DNA of 64,000 bases, taken from Clostridium sp. M62/1. Its GTDB lineage: Bacteria > Bacillota > Clostridia > Lachnospirales > Lachnospiraceae. Of this stretch, positions 17,901 through 26,715 are shown one piece after another. The translations under genes were made by a program, and so were the position numbers. Every line of letters begins with the position of its first letter. The stretch's first letter is position 1. The notes under the pieces are model-generated. The model saw nothing but the letters and a program-made list of their open reading frames with translations, was not told the DNA's origin and made no database searches. The DNA lies in contig NZ_CP085988.1 in NCBI RefSeq assembly GCF_020736365.1, forward strand, positions 2,176,001 through 2,240,000, in the 5' to 3' direction.

Positions 17901-17983
17901 AAAAAATTTCTGCAGTTTTTCCGGAAACATTTCCGGAAAAGTTTCCCGGAACGCTCCTGGCCGGGACGTTCAGACTGCAGAAA
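17901..17983 (-). terminator. Probable terminator of the LysR gene
   Basis: On the minus strand TTTCTGCAG (17975-17983) pairs with CTGCAGAAA (17907-17915) and is followed by TTTTTT. The loop holds repeated TTTCCGGAAA palindromes (17918-17927, 17930-17939). The stem overlaps the last codons of the gene. Confidence 0.5.
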
Positions 17984-18917
17984 CAGTGCCGGGCTTTGAG
18001 TCCTGGACTTCCTGCTCCCTCTTTACGCAGGAGAGAAGGATCCCGATGAAATCACGCATATATTTCGTCAGGTACAGTTCTTTTTTGTGGCAGATATAGC
18101 AGTGCCGCTCCGTCGCGGAGTTTAAAACGGGATAGATGCTTGCCTGGCATCCGGACTCTCTGATGTCGTCGAGATAGCTTCTGGGACAGAGCATCACGGC
18201 GCCGCAGGCCAGGCACACCTTCTTTTCCACCTCAATGCTGCCGGTTTCCAGCAGGATCTTCGGATGGATGCCGCTTGCGATAAACAGACTGTCCTGAATG
18301 GTCCGCACGTTGTGGCCCGGCTTATTGGAGATAAAACGCTCGTGTCCGGCCTCGGTGATGGAGATGGGGGTTCCGCTTGGAATCCGCTTTGCCAGATCAG
18401 TTGTCCCTGCGGCCAGAAGCACCAGCTCCTCGCTCTCCAGCAGGTGGTAGGAAAGCTCCTCACGGCGGGCCACAGTTGTCATACAGGCCAGATCCACGCT
18501 TCCGTTCAGAACCAGATCCTCCATGCGGCTGGAGCCCTGTTCCAGAATTTCGATGTCCACATGGGGGTATTTCTCAAAAAAAGGAGGGAGAGCCAGGGGC
18601 AGAAGCTGCATCCCCCTCTGGACCGGAATGCCGAACCGGATTTTTCCGTGCTCCTCCGTCCTTATTTCCTCGATTTCCCTTTCCAGATTCTGCTGGATGG
18701 CGAGGATCTGCTTGGCGGCCTCCACGTATTTTTCCCCGGCCGGAGTGAGAGAGATAGGATCTGTGGAGCGGTTAAAGACCGGGGCTCCCAGGTTTGTCTC
18801 GGCCAGCTTCACCACCTGGCTCAGGGAGGGCTGGGAGATAAAAAGCTTCTTCGCCGCTGCGGTGATGCTGCCCTCCTGCAATATGGTCATAATGTACTGT
18901 GCGTGCTTCAGATTCAC
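17970..18917 (-). CDS. LysR-family regulator, probable citrate lyase activator
   Basis: A 315-aa protein with an N-terminal winged helix-turn-helix (residues 1-60: LQEGSITAAAKKLFISQPSLSQVVKLAE) and a PBP2-type effector domain after residue 90. The closest named function by position is a CitR/CitO-like regulator, because it sits directly downstream of citDEF and two LysR-type boxes lie before citD. The ligand (citrate or another anion) is inferred. It is divergent from yicC and convergent with citF. Confidence 0.88.
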   Translation of the reverse strand: MNLKHAQYIMTILQEGSITAAAKKLFISQPSLSQVVKLAETNLGAPVFNRSTDPISLTPAGEKYVEAAKQILAIQQNLEREIEEIRTEEHGKIRFGIPVQRGMQLLPLALPPFFEKYPHVDIEILEQGSSRMEDLVLNGSVDLACMTTVARREELSYHLLESEELVLLAAGTTDLAKRIPSGTPISITEAGHERFISNKPGHNVRTIQDSLFIASGIHPKILLETGSIEVEKKVCLACGAVMLCPRSYLDDIRESGCQASIYPVLNSATERHCYICHKKELYLTKYMRDFIGILLSCVKREQEVQDSKPGTVSAV

Positions 18918-18976
18918 GAAAGCCTCCTTTGAATGTCTGACGGTTTCCTTATCTTTGCTGTTTCAGCATTGTATTT

Positions 18977-19005
18977 ATCATACTATCTTACGGGCAAAAT
19001 TACAA
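18977..19005 (-). promoter_or_regulatory. Sigma-A promoter of the LysR gene
   Basis: Minus strand TTGTAA (19000-19005), a 17-bp spacer and TATGAT (18977-18982). A GTAT-N5-ATAC inverted repeat overlaps the -10 and could be an autoregulatory site. Confidence 0.65.
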
Positions 19006-19044
19006 TGGGATGCCGGCTGATGACAGCGCCCTCCTGATTTATTG

Positions 19045-19073
19045 TTGACTAGATTTTTTATATGGATTATAAT
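19045..19073 (+). promoter_or_regulatory. Sigma-A promoter of yicC
   Basis: TTGACT (19045-19050), a 17-bp spacer and a perfect TATAAT (19068-19073), 32 bases before the ATG. Confidence 0.85.
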
Positions 19074-19105
19074 ACCATTATCTATGGACAAAGGAAGGTA
19101 CAGCC

Positions 19106-19984
19106 ATGTTAAGAAGTATGACGGGTTTCGGACGCTGCGAGATCACTACGGAAGAGTACAGAATTTCCGTAGAAATGAAGGCGGTGAACCACCGTTATCT
19201 GGATCTGGGCATCAAGATGCCCAAGAAGTTCAACTATTTTGAGGCCTCAATCCGAAGCCTGCTCAAGCAGTACATTCAGAGGGGGAAGGTAGATTTATTT
19301 ATTACCTATGAGGACTACACAGAAGAGAAGATGGCTCTCAAGTACAACCGTTCCCTGGCATCCGAATACATGGAGTACTTTGCAAAAATGGCAGAGCAGT
19401 TTCACATCGAAAATGACATAACGGTTTCCGATCTGGCCAGATACCCGGATGTGCTGGTGATGGAGCAGGTCCCTGAGGATGAGGAACATATGTGGGCGAT
19501 TCTTAAGGAAGCGGTCGAGGAGGCAGCATCACGGTTTGTGGAGACGAGGGTCACAGAAGGGGAAAATCTGAAGGCAGATCTTCTGGGAAAACTTGACTAT
19601 ATGGACAGACTTGTGGCGGAGATAGAAGAGAGATCTCCGAAGATTGTAGCTGAATACCGCGCGAAGCTGGAGGATAAGGTGAAGGAGCTTCTTCAGGGCT
19701 CAGCTATCGATGAGGCGAGAATTGCCACGGAGGTGACGATCTTTGCAGACAAGATCTGTACGGATGAGGAGACGGTGCGCTTAAAAAGCCACATTGAGGC
19801 GACAAGGGCAGAGCTTCTTTCCGGAGGCAGTGTGGGCCGGAAGCTGGATTTCATCGCCCAGGAGATGAACCGGGAGGCAAACACCATACTCTCCAAGGCC
19901 AACGATCTGGAGGTTTCCGACAGGGCCATTGCCCTTAAGACAGAGATCGAAAAGGTCAGGGAGCAGATTCAGAACATTGAATAG
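19106..19984 (+). CDS. yicC: YicC family endoribonuclease-like protein
   Basis: Conserved protein of 292 aa, whose Escherichia coli homologue is reported to take part in RNA turnover. The N-terminal MLRSMTGFGR and the VEMKAVNHRYLD motif are the family hallmark. The C-terminal half has the conserved EVTIFADKICTDEETVRLKSH-like block and GRKLDFIAQEMNREANT. First gene of a run continuing into gmk, rpoZ and rimO. The remA gene often found between yicC and gmk is absent. Confidence 0.93.
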   Translation: MLRSMTGFGRCEITTEEYRISVEMKAVNHRYLDLGIKMPKKFNYFEASIRSLLKQYIQRGKVDLFITYEDYTEEKMALKYNRSLASEYMEYFAKMAEQFHIENDITVSDLARYPDVLVMEQVPEDEEHMWAILKEAVEEAASRFVETRVTEGENLKADLLGKLDYMDRLVAEIEERSPKIVAEYRAKLEDKVKELLQGSAIDEARIATEVTIFADKICTDEETVRLKSHIEATRAELLSGGSVGRKLDFIAQEMNREANTILSKANDLEVSDRAIALKTEIEKVREQIQNIE

Positions 19985-20033
19985 AGAAGCCCCAAAAAGG
20001 CTTTAACCATAAAGAACAGACAGGAGAGTTGCT

Positions 20034-20669
20034 ATGGACAATCAGGGATCATTAGTGGTAGTGTCCGGCTTTTCAGGCGCGGGCAAGGGAACTGTGATGA
20101 AGGCGCTCATTTCCAGATATGATAATTATGCGCTGTCCGTTTCCGCCACTACCAGGGCTCCCAGAGAGGGAGAGACGGACGGGAAAGAGTATTTCTTCAA
20201 AACGCACCAGGCCTTTGAGGACATGATTGAGCGGGATGAGCTGATTGAGTACGCCCAGTATGTGAATAATTATTACGGGACTCCGAAGGAGTATGTATTT
20301 TCCAATATCCAGGCAGGAAAGGACGTGCTGCTGGAGATTGAGATTCAGGGTGCTCTGAAGGTGAAGAAAAAATTCCCGGAGACGATGCTTGTGTTCATCA
20401 TGCCGCCGAGCGCAGAGGAGTTAAAGAGACGGCTGATCGGACGGGGTACAGAGGATATGGACACCATCAACGCCCGCTTGAAGAGAGCCGGGGAGGAAGC
20501 CGAGGATATTCCAAAGTACGACTATGTCATTGTGAATGACACAGTTGACCGCTGTGTGGAGGAACTTCACACCCTCATCCAGAGTCAGAGAGCGCGGGTG
20601 GAAAACCACAGGGAGTTTATCAGCAGAGTCCAGAAGGATGTAAAGCATCTCACATCGGATGAGGGCTGA
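20034..20669 (+). CDS. gmk: Guanylate kinase
   Basis: Phosphorylates GMP and dGMP to the diphosphates. P-loop GFSGAGKGT at residues 9-17. The GMP-binding stretch is TTRAPREGETDGKEYFF. The lid arginines lie in RRLIGRGTED. Length of 211 aa is normal. An AGGAGAG site precedes the ATG. It follows yicC by 49 bases and is probably co-transcribed with it. Confidence 0.97.
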   Translation: MDNQGSLVVVSGFSGAGKGTVMKALISRYDNYALSVSATTRAPREGETDGKEYFFKTHQAFEDMIERDELIEYAQYVNNYYGTPKEYVFSNIQAGKDVLLEIEIQGALKVKKKFPETMLVFIMPPSAEELKRRLIGRGTEDMDTINARLKRAGEEAEDIPKYDYVIVNDTVDRCVEELHTLIQSQRARVENHREFISRVQKDVKHLTSDEG

Positions 20670-20772
20670 GAAGAAGAGTCCCGGCCCTGGGCCTGACTTT
20701 CGGTTATTCAGAGAGACAGCAGTAATCTATATAAAATAAACAGTATGAAACAGTAAAAGGAGTATGATAATT

Positions 20773-21033
20773 ATGATGTTAAAACCATCCTATACCGACC
20801 TGATGGAGGTTGTAAACAGCGGAGTGGAGGAGGGCGCTGATCCGATTATCCAGAGCCGCTATTCTATCGTGATTGCCACGGCAAAGCGTGCCAGACAGCT
20901 TATTGCCAAGGAGGATCCGTCTATTGCATCTGCCAGCAGAAAGCCTCTGTCTGTTGCCATCGATGAGCTTTACAATTCCAAGGTAAAGATTGTCAGCGAG
21001 GACGACAGCTCTGAGGATGATATTCAATTCTAA
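20773..21033 (+). CDS. rpoZ: RNA polymerase omega subunit
   Basis: Small subunit that helps fold and assemble the beta-prime subunit. The RPB6/omega core SRYSIVIATAKRARQLI is near residues 26-42, with the conserved KPLSVAIDELYNSKV after it. AAGGAG (20757-20762) is one base from an in-frame ATG at 20764 but ten bases from the ATG at 20773, so I take the latter (86 aa). Confidence 0.93.
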   Translation: MMLKPSYTDLMEVVNSGVEEGADPIIQSRYSIVIATAKRARQLIAKEDPSIASASRKPLSVAIDELYNSKVKIVSEDDSSEDDIQF

Positions 21034-21043
21034 GGAAAAGAGG

Positions 21044-21080
21044 GCCGTCTCATGGCTTCAGGTCGTGAGATGGCGTTTTT
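21044..21080 (+). terminator. Terminator or attenuator between rpoZ and rimO
   Basis: GCCGTCTCATG pairs with CGTGAGATGGC (one G-U), followed by G and five T. It would reduce, not necessarily end, read-through into rimO. Confidence 0.72.
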
Positions 21081-21145
21081 ACTATGGGAAAAGTTTCTGG
21101 AAAAGTTTCCCTAGGAACCTATCAAACAGAATCAGGAGATGAACT

Positions 21146-22486
21146 ATGAAAATACTTTGTGTTTCCCTTGGCTGCGACAAAAACCTGGTGGACACGGAAA
21201 TGATGCTGGGCCTGTTAAACAGGGACGGCTACACGTTTACAGACGACGAAAATGAGGCGGATGTTATCCTCATCAATACCTGTTGCTTTATCAACGACGC
21301 CAAGGAGGAAAGCGTGAACACGATCCTGGAGATGGCGGAGCTTAAAAAGAAGGGCAGATGCAGGGCTCTGATCGTCACAGGATGCATGGCTCAGAGATAT
21401 AAGGAGGAGATCATGCAGGAGATACCGGAGGTGGATGGAATTCTGGGAACCTCCACCTACGATGAGATTTCCAATGTGCTGAAAAAAGCTCTCTCCGGAG
21501 AGGAGCACATTTCCTGCTTCCACGAGCTTACGGCTCTCCCTGATGTGAAGGCGAAGCGGCTTGTCACCACAGGAGGCCACTACGCCTTTCTGAAGATTGC
21601 GGAGGGCTGCGATAAATACTGCACCTACTGCATTATCCCGTCCCTTCGCGGACCCTACAGGAGCGTTCCCATGGAACGGCTCATTGAGCAGGCCAGGGAG
21701 CTTACAGAGCAGGGGGTGAGGGAGCTGATTCTGGTGGCCCAGGAGACGACGCTCTACGGTGTGGATCTCTACGGGAAGAAGATGCTTCCCGAGCTTTTAA
21801 GGCAGCTGGCAGCGATTGACGGGCTTTACTGGATCAGAATCCAGTACTGCTATCCGGAAGAGATTACAGAGGAGCTCATTGAGACTATCCGCACAGAGGA
21901 AAAAATCTGTCACTATCTGGACATTCCGATTCAGCACGCCAGCGACCGGATCTTAAAGAGAATGAACCGCAAAACCACGATGGAGGAGCTGAAACGAAAC
22001 ATTGCCCGTTTAAGAGAGGCGATCCCGGACATTGCCCTTCGGACTACCCTGATCGCAGGCTTCCCGGGAGAGACCAAAGAGGATCATGAGCTCCTCATGG
22101 ACTTTGTGGACGAGATGGAGTTTGAACGGCTGGGCGTGTTTGCCTACTCGGCTGAGGAGGATACGCCGGCGGCATCCTTCCCCGATCAGGTCCCCCAGGA
22201 GATAAAGGAGGAACGGCGGGACGCTCTCATGGAGCTTCAGCAGGAGATTGCCTTTGAAAAGTCAGAGCGCATGGTAGGCCGCATTCTCGATGTGATGATA
22301 GAGGGAAAGGTGGCCGATGAAAACGCCTATGTGGGAAGAACCTACATGGATGCCCCGAATGTGGACGGACTTATCTTTGTAAATACCGACGAGCCCCTGA
22401 TGTCAGGAGATTTCTGCAAGGTCAGAGTCACAGGAGCCCTTGATTATGATTTGATAGGAGAGATGTGCTATGAATCTGCCAAATAA
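21146..22486 (+). CDS. rimO: Ribosomal protein S12 methylthiotransferase
   Basis: Radical-SAM enzyme adding a methylthio group to the conserved aspartate of ribosomal protein S12. The UPF0004 domain opens with VSLGCDKNLVDTEMM, supplying one cluster cysteine. The radical-SAM triad is CDKYCTYC near residue 153. A C-terminal TRAM domain follows (GKVADENAYVGRTYMDAPNVDG). Length of 446 aa matches RimO. Its last codons overlap the pgsA start by 17 bases. Confidence 0.96.
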   Translation: MKILCVSLGCDKNLVDTEMMLGLLNRDGYTFTDDENEADVILINTCCFINDAKEESVNTILEMAELKKKGRCRALIVTGCMAQRYKEEIMQEIPEVDGILGTSTYDEISNVLKKALSGEEHISCFHELTALPDVKAKRLVTTGGHYAFLKIAEGCDKYCTYCIIPSLRGPYRSVPMERLIEQARELTEQGVRELILVAQETTLYGVDLYGKKMLPELLRQLAAIDGLYWIRIQYCYPEEITEELIETIRTEEKICHYLDIPIQHASDRILKRMNRKTTMEELKRNIARLREAIPDIALRTTLIAGFPGETKEDHELLMDFVDEMEFERLGVFAYSAEEDTPAASFPDQVPQEIKEERRDALMELQQEIAFEKSERMVGRILDVMIEGKVADENAYVGRTYMDAPNVDGLIFVNTDEPLMSGDFCKVRVTGALDYDLIGEMCYESAK

Positions 22487-23012
22487 ATTAACTGTACTGC
22501 GTGTGATTATGATTCCGTTTTTTGTATTTTTCCTTCTGTGGGAAGGAGGGCAGAACCAGACCTTCCGCCTGATCTCCCTGGCTATTTTCATTGTGGCCAG
22601 CCTGACGGATCTTCTGGACGGAAAGATTGCGAGAAAATATAACCTGGTGACAAATTTTGGCAAATTTATGGATCCGCTGGCGGACAAGCTGTTAGTCTGC
22701 TCCGCCCTTATCTGCCTGATTGAGCTGGGAGAGCTCCCGGCCTGGATGGTCATTATCATTATCAGCCGCGAGTTTATCATCAGCGGCTTCCGTCTGGTGG
22801 CTTCCGACAACGGAGTGGTGATTGCGGCAAGCTACTGGGGCAAGTTTAAGACTACCTTCCAGATGATTGCGGTGGTGCTTCTGATTCTGGACATTCCGTC
22901 TCTCGCTCTGCTGACAACGCTCTGCGTGTGGATTGCCCTTGCGCTCACCATCATCTCTCTGGTGGACTACATTGTGAAGAACCATAAGGTTCTGACAGAA
23001 GGGAGCATATAA
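22470..23012 (+). CDS. pgsA: Phosphatidylglycerophosphate synthase
   Basis: Integral membrane enzyme joining CDP-diacylglycerol and glycerol 3-phosphate, the first step to phosphatidylglycerol and cardiolipin. It contains the CDP-alcohol phosphotransferase signature D-G-x2-A-R-x8-G-x3-D-x3-D in LLDGKIARKYNLVTNFGKFM. About four helices, 180 aa. It overlaps rimO and is two bases before cinA, a tightly packed operon. Confidence 0.95.
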   Translation: MNLPNKLTVLRVIMIPFFVFFLLWEGGQNQTFRLISLAIFIVASLTDLLDGKIARKYNLVTNFGKFMDPLADKLLVCSALICLIELGELPAWMVIIIISREFIISGFRLVASDNGVVIAASYWGKFKTTFQMIAVVLLILDIPSLALLTTLCVWIALALTIISLVDYIVKNHKVLTEGSI

Positions 23013-23014
23013 AT

Positions 23015-24259
23015 ATGGTTGTAGAGCTGGTATCTGTGGGGACAGAACTGCTGCTGGGAAATATCGTGAATACTAATGCCAGGTATCTGTCCGAGAAATG
23101 CGCTATGCTGGGACTGAACGTCTACTATCAGACAACGGTAGGGGACAACGAGGAGCGCCTCTCCGAGGTCATCAGGACTGCCCTGAACCGCTCGGATATT
23201 GTGGTTTTAAATGGCGGCCTGGGACCTACCGAAGATGATCTGACGAAGGAGACCTGCGCAAAGGTGATGGGACTTCCCCTCGTGAAGGATGCGCACACGG
23301 AGGAGAGGCTAAAGGAGTATTACCGGGGAAGGAAAAAAGAGGAGCTGCCTGACAGCAACTGGAAGCAGGCCCTGATCCCCGAGGGGGCAGTGGTGTTTGA
23401 CAATGAGAACGGCACGGCTCCCGGACTGGTAGTTGAAAAGGATGGAAAGACGGCAATTCTTCTGCCTGGCCCTCCGGGAGAGCTGTATCCGATGGTGGAA
23501 AAGCAGCTCTGTCCTTATCTTCAGAATAAGAACTCAGATGTGATCCTCTCTCAGATGATTAAAATCTGCGGCTACGGGGAGAGCAAGGTGGAGGAGATGA
23601 TCCTCGACTTAATTGACAAGCAGACGAATCCCACTCTTGCGACGTATGCAAAGCTCAAGGAGGTTCATCTGAGGGTGACGGCCAGGGCTGCCTCTGAGGA
23701 GGAGGCGAAAAAGCTCCTGAAGCCGGTGGTGAAGGAGATTAAAAAGAGATTCGGCGATGCAGTCTACACGACAGATGAGAATGAGACACTTCAGGATGCG
23801 GTGGTAAAGCTTCTGAAGAAGCACGAGCTTACAGTGACCACCGCTGAGTCCTGTACAGGCGGTCTTCTGGCGGGAACTCTGGTAAGTGTGCCGGGCGTTT
23901 CCGACGTGTTCAAGGAGGGCTTTGTCACCTATTCCAATAAGGCCAAGAGAAGACACCTCGACGTCAGCAAGAGCACGCTCAGAAAGTATGGGGCGGTCAG
24001 CGCCCAGACGGCCAAGGAGATGGCCAAGGGAGGCGTATTTGCCACAGATGCGGACGTGTGCGTGGCCATAACGGGGCTTGCAGGGCCTGACGGGGCGACT
24101 CCGGAAAAGCCGGTGGGCCTTGTCTATATTGCCTGCTATATGAATGACAAGGTGCAGGTGGAGGAATTCCATTTTAAGGGCAACCGTCAGAAAATCAGGG
24201 AACAGTCGGTGGTACAGGCTCTGGATCTGCTGAGAAGATCGATTCTGGCGTTTTCCTAA
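23015..24259 (+). CDS. cinA: CinA-like protein, nicotinamide-nucleotide amidase
   Basis: Two-domain protein of 414 aa. The N-terminal MoCF-like domain (residues about 1-170) has VSVGTELLLGNIVNTNA and LNGGLGPTEDDLT. The C-terminal PncC domain, which deamidates NMN in the pyridine nucleotide cycle, has TAESCTGGLLAGTL and FVTYSNKAKRRHL. In many Firmicutes recA follows cinA, but here it does not. Confidence 0.94.
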   Translation: MVVELVSVGTELLLGNIVNTNARYLSEKCAMLGLNVYYQTTVGDNEERLSEVIRTALNRSDIVVLNGGLGPTEDDLTKETCAKVMGLPLVKDAHTEERLKEYYRGRKKEELPDSNWKQALIPEGAVVFDNENGTAPGLVVEKDGKTAILLPGPPGELYPMVEKQLCPYLQNKNSDVILSQMIKICGYGESKVEEMILDLIDKQTNPTLATYAKLKEVHLRVTARAASEEEAKKLLKPVVKEIKKRFGDAVYTTDENETLQDAVVKLLKKHELTVTTAESCTGGLLAGTLVSVPGVSDVFKEGFVTYSNKAKRRHLDVSKSTLRKYGAVSAQTAKEMAKGGVFATDADVCVAITGLAGPDGATPEKPVGLVYIACYMNDKVQVEEFHFKGNRQKIREQSVVQALDLLRRSILAFS

Positions 24260-24283
24260 AACCCTTTGACTCTCATACCCGTC

Positions 24284-24327
24284 CATTTTGCAAGCTGCGA
24301 TGAAGCCGCTTTCCTAGGAGCAAAATG
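24284..24327 (+). repeat. Inverted repeat between cinA and the 105-aa gene
   Basis: CATTTTGC (24284-24291) and GCAAAATG (24320-24327) are perfectly complementary and enclose an inner AAGC/GCTT pair. No T-run follows, so it is not a standard terminator. Confidence 0.5.
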
Positions 24328-24386
24328 AGGCTCCCTGAATGGTCCTGGACTGAGAACGGCACAAGCCTATGGGAGGAATCAAGACG

Positions 24387-24704
24387 ATGCAGTTTTATGA
24401 GCGCTTATACACAGGAGAACGGGCGGAGGGAAAGCGTTTCACAATCCTTCAGAACCTGCGCCGGAAAAAAATTCAGCTTGGTGTATATGTTATAACACCT
24501 GCGTCAGGCGGAAATAATCTACTTGATATTTACCACTGCTCTGAGATTTTCCGGCCCTGGTATGAAAAAGAGGATCTTCTGATCGTGGGGATTGCTCTCG
24601 GATATGACGACGCCTGTCTGCTGGCCGGTCAGATAGTAAATGAGGTCTACAGGGCTACGGGAGGCTTTGATGTAAAGCAGTATCTGCTGAAAAATGTGCG
24701 GTAG
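24387..24704 (+). CDS. Uncharacterised conserved-looking 105-aa protein
   Basis: I do not recognise a named family. The soluble, mixed-charge protein begins MQFYERLYTGER. It has a basic patch (LRRKKIQLGVYVI) and a hydrophobic core sequence (DLLIVGIALGYDDACLLAGQIVNEVY) suggestive of an alpha/beta fold, and ends KQYLLKNVR. GGGAGG at eight bases supports the ATG at 24387 over an earlier in-frame start at 24369. The stop is immediately followed by the start region of the DUF2953 gene, which precedes gerW. Such placement hints at an envelope or sporulation link, but that is only context. Confidence 0.8.
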   Translation: MQFYERLYTGERAEGKRFTILQNLRRKKIQLGVYVITPASGGNNLLDIYHCSEIFRPWYEKEDLLIVGIALGYDDACLLAGQIVNEVYRATGGFDVKQYLLKNVR

Positions 24705-24713
24705 GTGGGAAAC

Positions 24714-25811
24714 ATGCTTCATATTGTATTTCTAATCCTGAAAATCATTTTATTTCTCATACTTGCCGTGCTGGGGCTTCTGTTAGCCATTGCCCTTGCC
24801 GTGCTTCTGGTTCCCATCCGCTACCGGGCAGAAGCGTCGCTGCATGGGGAAATCCATGCCAAGGGGCGTATTTCCTGGCTGTTTCGCCTGATCAGCGTCT
24901 CTTTTTCATACCAAAACCGCCCCGAGGGGGACGAGGAGGGACTGAAGACAGAAGTAAAGCTTCTGGGCTTCCGGCTTTTTAAGAGAAAAGAGGAAAAAGG
25001 GAAAGACGAAGAAAAAGAGACGGAAGAAAAGGAAAGCGGGGAAACGGAGGCAGCGGAAAATGAGACTCCGGAAAAAGAAACGCCGGAAAAAGTGAGGGGA
25101 GCGATGGATGCCGGAGAACCTGTGACAGCTCTGGAGGACAGAATAGACCCCGTTGGACCTGGAGGCCGGGAGGAAGGCCTGCCAGGGGAATCCCCAATTT
25201 TCGAGGCGCCTTCAGAGATTCCCGTAAAGAAGGCTTCCCGGGAGCGCGGCAGCGTTCCTCCAAAACCGCCGGAGAAGAAGCCGGAAAACCATTCAGAGGA
25301 CAGCTGGCGGGAAGGCGGCAGCCCAGGCGGACCCGGAAGCCGCCTGCTCGCCTGGGCCGGCAGGATTGTGTCCAGGCTGAGACAGAAGAAGAACCGGATG
25401 GCGAAAGCTCTCCGGAAATTCAGGCGCAGGCTTTATGAGCTGGCCCGAAAGAAAGAGAGGCTGACAGCTCTGCTGCAGGACGAGGAAAACAGGAAGACAG
25501 CGGGGCTGATTCTAAGGAGCGCCAAACGTCTGCTGCGCCGTCTTCTGCCAAGACTCCGAGGAGAGCTGAGCTTCGGTGTGGAGGATCCCTATCTGATGGG
25601 AAAGATCCTGACGGTTCTGGCGGTGTTCTATCCTCTGTACGGAAAAACCTTTGTACTGACGCCTGTATTTGATGAAAACAGGCTGGAGGGAGAGTTCTCC
25701 CTGAAGGGAGGGCTGCGCCTCGGCTCATTTGCAGCCTTTGGGCTCAGGATATTACTTGACAAAAATTTCAGGCGTCTGCTAAGACAGTTCCTGAGAGAAG
25801 GAGGAATATAA
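24714..25811 (+). CDS. DUF2953 membrane protein (YtfI-like)
   Basis: A 365-aa protein with an N-terminal transmembrane segment (residues 3-30). A DUF2953 core is split by a long Glu/Lys/Pro-rich insert (about residues 90-220). The C-terminal part contains the LSFGVEDPYLMGKIL-like block seen in this family. In Bacillus subtilis the equivalent ytfI sits next to ytfJ (gerW), as here. GTG at 24705 is an alternative start; ATG at 24714 has AGGTGG at a better distance. Function unknown, probably tied to spore formation or germination. Confidence 0.82.
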   Translation: MLHIVFLILKIILFLILAVLGLLLAIALAVLLVPIRYRAEASLHGEIHAKGRISWLFRLISVSFSYQNRPEGDEEGLKTEVKLLGFRLFKRKEEKGKDEEKETEEKESGETEAAENETPEKETPEKVRGAMDAGEPVTALEDRIDPVGPGGREEGLPGESPIFEAPSEIPVKKASRERGSVPPKPPEKKPENHSEDSWREGGSPGGPGSRLLAWAGRIVSRLRQKKNRMAKALRKFRRRLYELARKKERLTALLQDEENRKTAGLILRSAKRLLRRLLPRLRGELSFGVEDPYLMGKILTVLAVFYPLYGKTFVLTPVFDENRLEGEFSLKGGLRLGSFAAFGLRILLDKNFRRLLRQFLREGGI

Positions 25812-25815
25812 GAGA

Positions 25816-26229
25816 ATGGCAGATAATCAGTTTTCGTCCACCGTGGAGGCCCTGTTTAAGGGTATGGACAGTTTTGTAACTACAAAAACCGTAGTAGGCG
25901 AGGCAGTAAAGATCGATGATGCGATTATTCTGCCGTTAGTGGATGTGTCCTGTGGGATGGCTGCAGGAGCGTTTAATCAGTCGTCCAAAAATAACGGAGC
26001 AGGGGGAATGAGCGCAAAGATCAGCCCCAGCGCAGTTCTCGTGATACAGAACGGAGTGACTAAGCTGGTCAATGTAAAGCATCAGGATGCAGTCACGAAA
26101 ATCATTGACATGGTTCCTGACTTTGTGAACCGCTTTGCGGGAGGACCGTCTCAGGAGGCAGTGAAGAGGGCAGAGAAGATGGCTTCCTCCTTCGAGACCG
26201 GGGATGAAAGTGCGGAGAAGCAGCCGTAG
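25816..26229 (+). CDS. gerW: GerW (YtfJ) family sporulation protein
   Basis: A 137-aa protein with the family start FSSTVEALFKGMDSFVTTKTVVGEAVKIDDAIILPLVDVSCGMAAG and a glycine/asparagine-rich centre, followed by SPSAVLVIQNG. In Bacillus subtilis GerW is made in the forespore and is needed for SleB-dependent germination. It starts four bases after the DUF2953 gene and ends at a strong terminator. Confidence 0.93.
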   Translation: MADNQFSSTVEALFKGMDSFVTTKTVVGEAVKIDDAIILPLVDVSCGMAAGAFNQSSKNNGAGGMSAKISPSAVLVIQNGVTKLVNVKHQDAVTKIIDMVPDFVNRFAGGPSQEAVKRAEKMASSFETGDESAEKQP

Positions 26230-26280
26230 AGACTCAGGAAAGGCGAAGGAAAAGAAGCGAAGGAAAAATACAAAGGAAAA

Positions 26281-26338
26281 AACAGGAAATGTTCAAATTC
26301 TGGTGTCCGCCTGTTTGAAAGTTTCCTGTTATTTTTTT
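26281..26338 (+). terminator. Terminator of the cinA-gerW run
   Basis: AACAGGAAA (26281-26289) pairs with TTTCCTGTT (26322-26330), with an inner TTCAAA/TTTGAA stem. A run of seven T follows. Confidence 0.88.
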
Positions 26339-26339
26339 G

Positions 26340-26585
26340 TCAAAAAACAAAGGAGACAGCGGAGAAAAGAGGGGAGGAGAGAGAAGCTTTGAACTGAAAA
26401 CTGCCTGTTCCAGCAAAAAACATTCCAAATTGTAGAAACAGAGGGAGAATTGCAGAAAAAATAAAATCCTTTCATAATTTTAACAGCATAGTCGAGGGAG
26501 TTCGCAAAAACTGAAAACATATATAAAAAAAACAAAAATAGAACCAGAAGTATAACAAAAAATAGCAATGTTTCACAAAAAAAAC
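26340..26585. other. A-rich intergenic region upstream of alsT
   Basis: Purine- and A-rich sequence with no gene. I looked for a glycine riboswitch, common before alanine/glycine symporters, and did not find its conserved core. Confidence 0.6.
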
Positions 26586-26614
26586 AAGACAATTCATGAC
26601 GCGTATGATATAAT
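26586..26614 (+). promoter_or_regulatory. Promoter of the alanine symporter gene
   Basis: AAGACA (26586-26591), a 17-bp spacer and a perfect TATAAT (26609-26614). The leader contains a TATCAC/GTGATA hairpin near 26635-26669. Confidence 0.6.
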
Positions 26615-26715
26615 AATAACAAATTAATGATTGTATCACACCGCATGAGCAAAATGACGGGGTGATAGATCAGAGATAAACTTCATATTTTATAAAAAGG
26701 GGGAAAGATAAACGT

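Noticed and set aside
26340..26715. Glycine riboswitch before the alanine symporter
   Set aside because: The A-rich leader lacks the conserved aptamer core; only a small hairpin is present.
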